In this document: piece by piece, positions 1-7,308 of the stretch | How the letters are laid out: each line of letters opens with the position of its first letter | How positions within the stretch are numbered: position 1 is the first letter of the stretch | Assembly: GCA_049999765.1 (NCBI GenBank) | Contig: JBNGIQ010008998.1 | Span: forward strand, 132,141-152,582 | DNA length: 20,442 nt | Direction of reading: 5' to 3' | From: Phaeoceros laevis | Taxonomy: Eukaryota; Anthocerotophyta; Anthocerotopsida; Notothyladales | The notes under the pieces: generated by a model | The model's input: the letters and a program-made list of their open reading frames with translations, nothing else | What the model was told of the DNA's origin: nothing | Database searches by the model: none | Translations under genes and position numbers: made by a program

Positions 1-291
1 CCCCTGTACTACCTGTACTTTGGAGTCATAAATCGTCATTATTGCACACATGCACTAGCTTTTTAACCCATTTCTTTCTAGCATAGACTAAACAAGGTAT
101 GGGGAACACAAAAAGTACCTTTGTAGTATGAAATTTGAAAATATTTGTAAAAAATAAAAATAAAAACTTGCACTAATCATCAAAAGAGAGTACTTTTAAG
201 AACACTCTCTTCAAACCCATGTAGAATATGTGACAATTATATTGTTTGGACATATATGCAAAAAGATATGACCATTTATCTCCAATAAATT
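1..291. other. AT-rich sequence without a recognisable gene
   Basis: This stretch is AT-rich with A-runs around 140-170 and stops in all frames. It directly precedes the readable part of a Gypsy-type polyprotein. It could be decayed retroelement sequence or unrelated flank, and no terminal repeat or target-site duplication is visible to decide. No gene, RNA or repeat array is supported here. Confidence 0.5.
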
Positions 292-777
292 ATGCAGGTA
301 ACTGCAAGTACCGCCGCTTTTGGCCCTACTGTAGTGTGCAAATACCCAGACGCGTTGAGTAGAGTGCAGACTAATGCTATAGCAAGTGGGCTAGGTCCAG
401 TTCCAGGCTGGCAAGAGGAAATCAAGGCAGTTTTGCATTTGGATGATGAGGCAAAAGGTGCACGAAAGGCCATAGAAGAGGGTAACACCTCATGGACTGA
501 ACATGACGACTTATTATATTATTCAGTCAAGTTGTATGTGCCAGCGTTACAGCATATTCGTTTGGCACTACTTCAAGAGGCACATGAGCCCCCATCTTCT
601 GGACATCAAGGGATAGACAGAACGCTCAAACAATTGTAGCAAATATATTATTGGAAGACTCTTGCTAGAGATGTTAAGGATTTTGTCCATGTTTGTGATA
701 CTTGCCAGCGTGTTAAGCATGAGACCAGGCGTCCGGGAGGCCTTATGCAACCATTAGAGGTGCCGCTTGAGCCTTGG
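292..777 (+). pseudogene. Gypsy polyprotein remnant: possible RNase H end and integrase zinc domain
   Basis: Around 350-365 the frame gives PDALSR, resembling the ADALSR motif that ends the RNase H domain of Gypsy elements. It then gives an HHCC zinc finger: H and H within HEPPSSGHQG (about 580-609) and CDTCQRVK (about 697-720). This N-terminal domain of integrase helps assemble the integrase-DNA complex. A TAG at 637-639 interrupts the frame between the two zinc-ligand pairs, so this is a pseudogene. After the stop the same frame continues as QIYYWK and reaches EPWIK at about 769-783, where an unrelated insertion begins. Confidence 0.8.
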
Positions 778-780
778 ATC

Positions 781-938
781 AAATTCCGAAGGAAATTATT
801 AGAAAACTGCCAGCTAATGAGGGATAAGTCCTAGTACCACATCCCTTATTAGTGCACATTAAGTGGAAGCGCGCCCGATTCCCATGCGGAGTCGTCACGG
901 CGTGACCACCCTCTACTACTACTACTACTACTACTAAG
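781..938. other. Extra ~155-bp segment inserted in the integrase region
   Basis: Gypsy polyproteins usually run from a PW motif directly into a DFIAGLP-like motif. Here EPWIK ends near 783 and VTMDFIAGLP begins near 938, with about 155 bp of unrelated, multiply stopped sequence between. The segment ends in (CTA)8. The simple-repeat tail suggests a SINE- or LINE-like insertion. I see no clear pol III boxes and no target-site duplication, so its nature is open. Confidence 0.5.
913..936. repeat. (CTA)8 microsatellite
   Basis: Eight perfect CTA units form the right end of the extra segment in the integrase remnant, immediately before the sequence resumes with the first DDE aspartate region. It may be the tail of a small retroposon or a later expansion. 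Confidence 0.95.
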
Positions 939-1627
939 TTACTATGGATTTTATAGCAGGTCTTCCGCAAACAAGAAATGGTCATAGCGCCATCTTAGTC
1001 TTTGTGTGTGTGTATGTGTGTGTATATTTGAGAAGGTTACCGGTCCCTTAAGGGACCGGTAACCTCCTTTTGTGGATAAGCGCACGAAAATGGTACCGAT
1101 GGAGGCAATAACTGACAAATGCACAGCACCTCATGCAGCAGATTTGTTCTTGAAGACTATCTACAGGCTCCATGGTCTTCCAAAGTCAATTGTGTCTGAC
1201 AGGGATCCCAGGTTTACAAGTGCTTTTTGGAGAGCAATGCATGTAGGGTTGCAAACTAAATTATGTTTTTCAACAGCCTATCACCCAGCTAGTGATGGCC
1301 AAACTGAAAAGGAAAATCAGGTGGCTGAGATCATGTTAAGAGCATATGCAGGAGAGCAACAAAAGAAGTGGGACTGTTATTTGCATTTAGTGGAATTTGC
1401 TATGAATAATGCTATAAGTGCGACAACAGGTGTAACTCCTTTTTTCTTGAATGGAGGTCGCAATCCTCGAACACTTTTGTCCACAGCAGCAGCCTCCAAT
1501 AAAGTTCCAGCAGCGCACGACTACTTGGCAGAAAGGGCCAAAATACTAGAGTCAGCACGACGCCTGGCCAATGAGGCTAGGAATAAACAGAAACAACAGG
1601 CGGACAAGAGACGACGGGATGTACATA
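938..1627 (+). pseudogene. Gypsy integrase DDE core, interrupted
   Basis: This is the catalytic core that would integrate retroelement cDNA. The frame reads VTMDFIAGLPQTRNG and then ILVFV up to 1006. After a short insertion it resumes at 1072 as VDKRTKM. The first catalytic Asp lies in MDF, the second in SIVSDRDPRF (about 1186-1215) and the Glu in DGQTEKENQ (about 1294-1320). Typical flanking motifs LHGLPKSIVSD and AYHPASDGQTE are present. The 68-bp insertion shifts the frame, and a second frameshift follows near 1618-1630, so no functional enzyme can be made. Confidence 0.88.
1007..1068. repeat. Short insertion with TG-rich stretch and 32-bp perfect palindrome
   Basis: The sequence TTTGTG occurs at 1001-1006 and again at 1069-1074. 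Removing one copy plus the 62 bp between them restores the integrase frame (ILVFVDKRTKM). The inserted DNA holds an alternating TG tract (1007-1024) and a loopless palindrome at 1034-1065, centred on TTAA between 1049 and 1050. The flanking 6-bp repeat looks like a target-site duplication, although TTTGTG partly merges with the TG tract. Confidence 0.8.
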
Positions 1628-2044
1628 ACCTACAATGTTGGGGATATGGTCATGCTTTCTTCTAAAAACATTCCTCTGAAGATAGGCGAATCTAAGCTCA
1701 ACCCAAAGTGGCTAGGCCCCTTTCGGGTCCTTGATCGCATCGGGGCCGTCGCTTACAAGTTGGAGCTGCTGGAGTCTTGGCATATCCACAATGTCTTTCA
1801 TGCCTCCTTGCTTAAGAAATATCATGGCACACCACCAGTACGACTTGCACCCATCCTGAGTGGTGGTAAGGAGTATTTTGAGGTTCATGCCATTTTAAAA
1901 CATCGTGTTTGCAGGGGACGGCTGGAATTCTTATTGCATTGGTGTGGATACGAGTTGTCGGACGCCACTTGGGAACCTTGGCGTAGCTTGCAGCGGGCCC
2001 CTCGGATCCTTCTGGAGTATTTGACAGCTCATGGCCTATCATAG
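1628..2044 (+). pseudogene. Integrase C-terminal domain and chromodomain
   Basis: After the frameshift the protein continues as YNVGDMVMLSS, then LNPKWLGPFRVLDRIG, the GPF/Y-type C-terminal domain of Gypsy integrases. NVFHASLLKKYHG follows. It ends in a chromodomain (about 1876-2020) with EVHAILKHRV, LEFLLHWCGY and ATWEPW. The aromatic residues fit the family, with Cys where Lys is usual in WKGY. Chromodomains of this group direct integration toward particular chromatin. The terminal stop at 2042-2044 is probably the original end of the polyprotein. Confidence 0.88.
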
Positions 2045-2063
2045 AACTTCGGGGGCGAAGTTC
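2044..2063. repeat. Inverted repeat at polyprotein end next to polypurine tract
   Basis: A perfect 8-bp stem with a GGGG loop (2044-2063) overlaps the last base of the chromodomain stop codon. An alternative 7-bp stem pairs 2050-2056 with 2065-2071, so the two hairpins exclude each other. Purine-rich GGAGGAG at 2071-2077 directly precedes the presumed LTR start and would serve as polypurine tract. Confidence 0.6.
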
Positions 2064-2108
2064 TGCCCCCGGAGGAGTTGTAACCGGAAGCAGGATAGTT
2101 TAGCAGCC

Positions 2109-2174
2109 GGGTAACTTATAATTAGGACTTGGGTAATTTATAATTAAGATTCGGGCAACTTATAATTAGGACTC
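2109..2174. repeat. Three tandem 22-bp repeats in the LTR
   Basis: Copies at 2109-2130, 2131-2152 and 2153-2174 share the core AACTTATAATTAGGACT with a few substitutions. Such short arrays are common in the U3 part of LTRs, where they can act as enhancer repeats. Here they are only structural evidence. Confidence 0.9.
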
Positions 2175-2216
2175 AGGCCAATAATAGAAGAATCTAAATA
2201 TATGTAACTGGTTGGA

Positions 2217-2222
2217 AATAAA
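2217..2222 (+). terminator. Candidate LTR polyadenylation signal AATAAA
   Basis: A perfect AATAAA lies in the presumed R/U3 area of the LTR, about 140 bp after the LTR start. It would end the retroelement transcript. Confidence 0.45.
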
Positions 2223-2290
2223 GAGCTTCGGCCCGCTGGCTGAGGCAGGGTTTTCCCGCTTCAAGCTTGCAAACTAGTCGGTGCTTGATA

Positions 2291-3999
2291 GGACCCTCGG
2301 CTCAGGTAGCCTAAAATACTCGTGGCGGTTTCAACCTTTCAAAGTTCTTGAGGACGAGTTCACCGGGCAGGCCTATGAGCTCTGCAAGCTAAAAACAGGA
2401 CGATGTGCAAGCATGCAGAGTTGGAGATGGCTTTCAATTTATGCACATCTTTGGCAGGCTAGAGAATCAGTACTTCTGCAGGCATGCATTTTCTTGCTGA
2501 CAATGCCTCACAGCCATTGGTGGAAAGTATGATCCATGCCCGCCTAGCTTGGCCAGTGGTTTCGTTGTCCTGTAGCTGGCGATGGGTGGATAAACCTGAT
2601 ACCGGACCATCAACGTACAAGTTTTTGTGACACAGGGATCCGCAATCCTTGGCAACTTGGCAGCTGCCAAAGGCATGGATTACACATGCTCTTGAAAGTG
2701 GAGTGTGCCTCAACTCTGGGCAATGTCAGCCAGGATTCCCGGGCTAGCTTGAAGTGCAGGTATCCGACAAGTTGCCCATACAATGCCAGACTTCTGCCAC
2801 CAAGAAGCACTGCTCAGTGTTTTCTTGTCGCTTGCAACATATGGTCCAGAAGTTCGTGTAGGTAGTGAAATGAATTACTTAGAAAGAGTTCATTCAGAAG
2901 AGCTCATGGGCTTCGTTATAGTTTGTCGGTTTTGGTACAGGGGACACATGAGTTACGTGAGCTACTAGACCAATCTCTAATAATGCTGGTTACATCTGTA
3001 TTACGCTTTGCTAATTGCTTCCTCTATGTTAACCAGCTCCAGGAGTTCAAACTTTCAAAGCCCTAGACTTTTATCATCGTTGCGCGGCACACAAATGTCT
3101 TTGCAGGCAGCTGCAATATACTCAGGTAGTCTACACACGAGTCTAGGTATCACCACAGATTGCAAACGGTATAAGAGTTTTGAAATGGGGGATTGCCGTT
3201 CACTAATGCAAGATTTACTTTGTTCTTCAAGTCCTCACATCATCAACAATCCGGACTCCACCCTTGCGCATCAAATTGCACTCTCTAGCTTCAGAAACAG
3301 CAAGGTAGCTTAGAGTCGTTCAGACTCAACTTCAAAGTCAATGGGAACGCCTGCAGGATGTTCAATACAGTGTAGTGTAAAACACCTACCATTGGTGGAG
3401 GCTGGTATTGAGTCTCCCCACAAGTAGCTCCTGCAAGGGTGTAGATTCAAGGTAAATGATACAGTGGGATATGGGACACACTTTGTTGGCCATCTCTTCT
3501 TTTAAAAGGTTCAGAGGCATGTATAGCTGGCTAACCCTGCGAGAATCTGCGGATATTCCAAAGGGAGCATGAGCTATCCATAATGTCTGTTTACAGCTCA
3601 AGAGGAGAAGGTGCACTTTAGGGCACGACACAGCACAAAGCAAGAACTGGCAAACACACAACCACGTTTGCAAGCAAGTCTTACTGAGTCGTTCAGCTTG
3701 GAAGGCAACGATGAGCTCTGTGCCAAGGTCATGCAGAATCTCCTTGGAAGAATGTCCCGACCTGAAACAGGCCGAGCGGGCAGGTGACTTGCTAATAATA
3801 CCCACAGCTGATGTGAAACAACTGAAGAGAAACTGACAACAGTTTCTCCAACGGATCCCTGCATTTTCAGACGCTTACCTTTGTAGATACAACTTCCTAA
3901 GCCGTCACAATCACTTGGTTGCAAACAACGTCGCACATGTGCCAAGAGGCCCCAGCAGAATCTACAGAACCCAGATGCTCCGGATTCAAGATACTCAGA
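2291..3999. other. Intergenic stretch, no supported gene; includes likely PPR 3' UTR
   Basis: Open frames here are at most about 140 codons, overlap one another on both strands and show no recognisable domain, targeting signal or exon structure. The part next to 4000 should carry the 3' UTR of the minus-strand PPR gene, but no AATAAA on that strand marks its end. I see no further retroelement motif, RNA gene or tandem array. Confidence 0.6.
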
Positions 4000-4389
4000 T
4001 CAGTGTCGATCCCCACATGAACAGACTCCATCCAGAAAACGGTGGACACGGTGTCCATCTCTAACTATGATTTCTCGCTTCTCAATCTGTGATATGATCT
4101 TGGTGCTGTCATGGCAATCATTGCACATCCGAAGATTCTTCGTGATTAGCAGCTTCGTGCCATCCGGAGTGTTAATGAGACCATATGCCAACGCCATTTT
4201 CTCAGCATGTCTGAAAAATGCATCTCTTTTTCTGTCATCAGACTCTGCCTCTGGGACCAAGTCAGTGTTTGGCAAACCTTCACCTCGTATCCTTGAATAC
4301 ATGCTCTGCAGCTTCGATGAAATGTCATCCCTCTCCTCCCCAACATTGAACTCGTGCACTTCGGACTTCACTTCAATACATGCTTTCGC
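4000..4389 (-). other. DYW:KP-type deaminase-like domain
   Basis: This codes for residues 974-1102, directly after KKP. All residues expected for the two zinc sites and the catalytic Glu of DYW cytidine deaminases are visible (HAE, CxxCH, HxxH and CxC). The C-terminal tripeptide is DRH. By family knowledge, canonical DYW domains deaminate C to U. The KP variant has been associated with the reverse reaction, which needs an amino donor, in ferns and hornworts. Confidence 0.85.
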
Positions 4390-7308
4390 AGGTTTTTTCC
4401 TTGCACCTGCGCTCATTCTCATCTTTTCAATCGTCTCAACATCACTCCACATCCCAGCATTGATGTATGTGTTACCCATAAGCACATAGGCACTTGCATC
4501 CTCAGGCTCCATTGCAACAATGTGGTTAAAACATCGCCGACCTCGCTCCACATCACCATGGCTTGTGCAGGCAGTGAGCAAAGATCTCCACCCCACTATG
4601 TCAGTCTGAGTTGGCAAGGTTCGCAACATTTTTTCTGCTTCATCGAGATGGCCTGACCGCCCAAGAAGGTCAATCATGCAGTTATAGTGACTAACCATGG
4701 GAGTGAGGCCCTGGTCTACCATCATTCTGAAATATTGCTGACCCTCTTTCACCAGACCCTCATGACTGCATGCCACAAGAAGGCAAATGAATGTAGCATA
4801 GTTGGGCTTTACACGCTGCTGCTGCATGTGTTCAAAGCACTGCATTGCCATTTGGGCATCACCATGATGTGCATAGCCATTAAGTAGAGCTGTCCATGTT
4901 ATGACATCCCTGGTGGGCATTCTGTCGAACACCCGGCGAGCATCCTCTAGGCTCCCACATTTGGTGTACATGTCAATAAGGCAGTTCCCAACAACCAGAT
5001 CAGCTCCCAGTCCTCTTTCCTGAATTTGTGCATCGAGCTGCTTGCCCTGATGCAGAGCTCCAACGGTGGCACACACTTGCAGCAGGCACAAAAAGGTTGC
5101 TTGATTGGCTGAGGTTAGGCCCTCCTGTTGCATGCTTGCGTACAGACTAAGTGCTTCTTGACCAAGCCCATCTTGAGAATATCCTGCAATAATGGAAGTC
5201 CATGAAACCACATCTTTCACGGGTAACGCGTCAAACACTTTGCGAGCATCCTCTAAGCTGCCACATTTTGAGTACATGTCCACCAGACAGTTGCCAAGAC
5301 CCATATCAACTTTCACTCCTGCTTCTAGAAGCATTGTATGGAGCTCTTTACCCTCCGACAGGGCCTTGATACTGGCACATGCTTGGAGAAGGCGCACAAA
5401 GGTAGCTTGATTGGTTGGAGAGATGCCCTCTTGCCGCATACTTGCATACAGACTAAGGGCTTCTTCTGCACGCCCGCACTCAGCATACCCCAAAATCATG
5501 GCAGTCCATGTCACTGCATCTCTGTTAGGCAGTCTTTCAAACACTCTCTGAGCATCCTCGAGGCTGCCACACTTCGCATACATCTCCACCAGGCAGCTCC
5601 CAACAGTCACATCAGTTTCAAGTCCTCTTTCCTGAATGAAAGGATGAAGCTCTTTCCCCTCGTGCAGGGCTTTGATGTTAGCAAAAGCCTGTAGAAGACG
5701 AACAAATGTAACTTGATCGGTTGGAGTGATGCCCTCTTGCTGCATGCGTACATAAAGTGAAATGGCTTCTTCACGAAGACCCGATTGACCATAGCCAGCA
5801 ATTAAGGCAGTCCACGTGACCACATCTTTGACAGGCAAACTGTCGAACACTTTGCGAGCATCGTCTAAGCTTCCACACTTTACATACATGTCCACCAGGC
5901 AGCTGCCGAGAACCACATTAGCTTCCAATCCTCTTTTCTGAATCTGAGCATAGAGCTGCTTCCCCTGATGCAGATCTCTGATACTTCCACATGCCTGAAG
6001 GAGGTACACAAATGTGACTTGATTAGCCCTGATAACGCCCTCCTCTTCCATACTTGCGTAAAGAGCAAGGGCCTCATGACCAAGCCCATGCTGAGCATAT
6101 CCTCCGATCATGGCGGTCCATGTGACCACATCCCGAGATGGCATCCTGTCAAAGACGATGCGAGCATCCTCTAGGCTCCCGCATCTTGAATACATGTCTA
6201 CTAGGCAGCTGCTAACAACCATGTCAGATTCTAGTCCCCTAAGCTGAACCTGTGCATGGAGCTGCCTTCCCTGCTGCAAGTCTTTCACGCTGCCACATGC
6301 TTTGAGGAGACAGACAAATGTGGCTTGGTTGCCTGGAATAAGTCCCTCCTGTTGCATGCTGGCATATAGATTAAGGGCCTCTCGACCAAGCCCACTCTGA
6401 GTATACCCGGCAATTATTGCAGTCCATGAGACCACATCCTTACTGGGTAATCTGTCAAATACTCTGCGTGCATCCTCTAAGCTCCCACACTTCGCATACA
6501 TGTCCACCAGGCAGTTACCCACAAACGCATCAGGCTCAAGGCCACTCCCCAGAATATCAGCATGAACCTCCTTGCCCACAGCCAAATCAGCTGCCTTTGC
6601 ACACGCTTTCAAAACTGCCACAAAGACATGGTTGTTTGGCGTGACTTTAGATTCGCGCATCTGTCGATACAAGTTGATAGCTTGCTTAGGGTCCCCGCGC
6701 TCAGCATACGATTTGACAATGGAAGCCCACATGAAGGCGTTTGGTGCAGGTACCTTGCTGAAAACCTCTGTTGCTTCCTCCAACCTCCCATGGAAGGCAT
6801 ACATACAGATGATGTGATTGGCCAAAAATGCGTTTGCCTCATACCCACACTTGACTGAAATAGCATGGACCCGCTTGCCAAGAATCAGATCATTTTGAGC
6901 CATACACCTCTTGAGGACACGGTACAAGAGAGCCACGTCTACAAGGAAATCTTTCTGCACGAGAAGGTCCAAGGCTGCAACAGCCTCACTCACCTGTCCT
7001 GCCTCACATAGTTTCCACCATGTGCGAACGTCCAAATCCTCTCGGGATCTAGATACCCTGTCAGAATTTCCTCCGTGCCCTGTAGATGACGACCCAAACA
7101 CCCGAACATTGCTGCATAGGTTGTCCACCTTGCAGCTCCTGTTGCAGAGGTCAGAAATGCGGAACAGCAATCCCCCACCAGTGGACAACGATGGCACACT
7201 GCGCTGCTGGAGCACCACAGCATTTCTCTGCAAAACATCAGTCCATACCAGTTGTTGGTTGCTGACCATATTGCCCAAGTCGAGAGGTGGCTGCAAACGT
7301 ACAGCCAT
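4000..7308 (-). CDS. PLS-class PPR protein with DYW:KP-type domain ending in DRH; candidate U-to-C RNA editing factor
   Basis: Intact single-exon gene, 1102 aa, long for a PPR-DYW protein. The start is the first Met: TGA lies two codons upstream in frame and ATGGCT is a good context. Residues 1-110 are Arg/Ser-rich with few acids, fitting an organelle transit region. Residues ~125-836 form repeated L-S-P triplets, then L2 (837-872), S2 (873-904), E1 and E2. The C-terminal domain holds KPAKA (972-976) where PG-type proteins have the PG box, the deaminase motif HAE (1034-1036), CNDCH (1062-1066), and zinc-site residues H1086/H1089 with CSC (1096-1098). It ends in DRH instead of DYW. The PPR array binds RNA in plastids or mitochondria by family knowledge. 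KPAxA with DRH, as I recall it, marks the DYW:KP class linked to U-to-C editing. Activity and target are inferred. It is divergent from the TNO1-like gene. Confidence 0.93.
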   Translation of the reverse strand: MAVRLQPPLDLGNMVSNQQLVWTDVLQRNAVVLQQRSVPSLSTGGGLLFRISDLCNRSCKVDNLCSNVRVFGSSSTGHGGNSDRVSRSREDLDVRTWWKLCEAGQVSEAVAALDLLVQKDFLVDVALLYRVLKRCMAQNDLILGKRVHAISVKCGYEANAFLANHIICMYAFHGRLEEATEVFSKVPAPNAFMWASIVKSYAERGDPKQAINLYRQMRESKVTPNNHVFVAVLKACAKAADLAVGKEVHADILGSGLEPDAFVGNCLVDMYAKCGSLEDARRVFDRLPSKDVVSWTAIIAGYTQSGLGREALNLYASMQQEGLIPGNQATFVCLLKACGSVKDLQQGRQLHAQVQLRGLESDMVVSSCLVDMYSRCGSLEDARIVFDRMPSRDVVTWTAMIGGYAQHGLGHEALALYASMEEEGVIRANQVTFVYLLQACGSIRDLHQGKQLYAQIQKRGLEANVVLGSCLVDMYVKCGSLDDARKVFDSLPVKDVVTWTALIAGYGQSGLREEAISLYVRMQQEGITPTDQVTFVRLLQAFANIKALHEGKELHPFIQERGLETDVTVGSCLVEMYAKCGSLEDAQRVFERLPNRDAVTWTAMILGYAECGRAEEALSLYASMRQEGISPTNQATFVRLLQACASIKALSEGKELHTMLLEAGVKVDMGLGNCLVDMYSKCGSLEDARKVFDALPVKDVVSWTSIIAGYSQDGLGQEALSLYASMQQEGLTSANQATFLCLLQVCATVGALHQGKQLDAQIQERGLGADLVVGNCLIDMYTKCGSLEDARRVFDRMPTRDVITWTALLNGYAHHGDAQMAMQCFEHMQQQRVKPNYATFICLLVACSHEGLVKEGQQYFRMMVDQGLTPMVSHYNCMIDLLGRSGHLDEAEKMLRTLPTQTDIVGWRSLLTACTSHGDVERGRRCFNHIVAMEPEDASAYVLMGNTYINAGMWSDVETIEKMRMSAGARKKPAKACIEVKSEVHEFNVGEERDDISSKLQSMYSRIRGEGLPNTDLVPEAESDDRKRDAFFRHAEKMALAYGLINTPDGTKLLITKNLRMCNDCHDSTKIISQIEKREIIVRDGHRVHRFLDGVCSCGDRH
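4801..6633 (-). repeat. Array of six ~306-bp PPR triplet modules
   Basis: Within the PPR gene, residues 226-836 are six L-S-P blocks of essentially constant length, 102 aa or 306 bp. They show strong nucleotide similarity. For example, a segment encoding CGSLEDAR recurs at about 4940, 5246, 5552, 5858, 6164 and 6470. The constant phase and DNA-level similarity point to expansion by tandem duplication or unequal crossing-over of whole triplets. The first block (residues 126-225) and the last L2/S2 pair are more diverged. Confidence 0.9.

Larger units (their letters stand above)
292..2290 (+). mobile_element. 3' half of a decayed Ty3/Gypsy chromovirus
   Basis: The order of parts is that of a chromovirus: integrase HHCC zinc domain, DDE core, integrase C-terminal domain, chromodomain, polypurine tract, then an LTR-like segment. 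No gag, protease or reverse transcriptase lies in the window, so the copy is 5'-truncated or continues to the left in decayed form. It is inactive. There is an in-frame TAG at 637-639, an extra segment of about 155 bp near 781-938, a 68-bp net insertion near 1007-1074 and a +1 frameshift near 1618-1630. The left limit is where similarity becomes readable and the right limit is approximate. No target-site duplication of the element itself was found. Confidence 0.85.
2079..2290 (+). mobile_element. Probable 3' LTR of the chromovirus
   Basis: The segment starts with TGTAACC right after a purine tract, as Gypsy LTRs do. It contains three tandem 22-bp repeats, an AATAAA at 2217-2222, and a stretch resembling the GGTTTTCCC motif common in plant LTRs (about 2249-2257). 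The right boundary is uncertain. A CA end fits at 2271, and the text resembling the element ceases by about 2290. The matching 5' LTR is not in the window. Confidence 0.6.

Noticed and set aside
1-2290. A complete LTR retrotransposon
   Set aside because: No gag, protease, reverse transcriptase, primer-binding site or 5' LTR can be seen, only the integrase-chromodomain end and one LTR.
3386-3945. Minus-strand frames of 139 and 115 codons downstream of the PPR stop
   Set aside because: They overlap each other in different frames, show no family resemblance and lie where the PPR 3' UTR is expected.
4801-6633. Regularly spaced repeats taken for a CRISPR-like or satellite array
   Set aside because: The period is 306 bp and the repeats encode PPR triplets in one uninterrupted frame.
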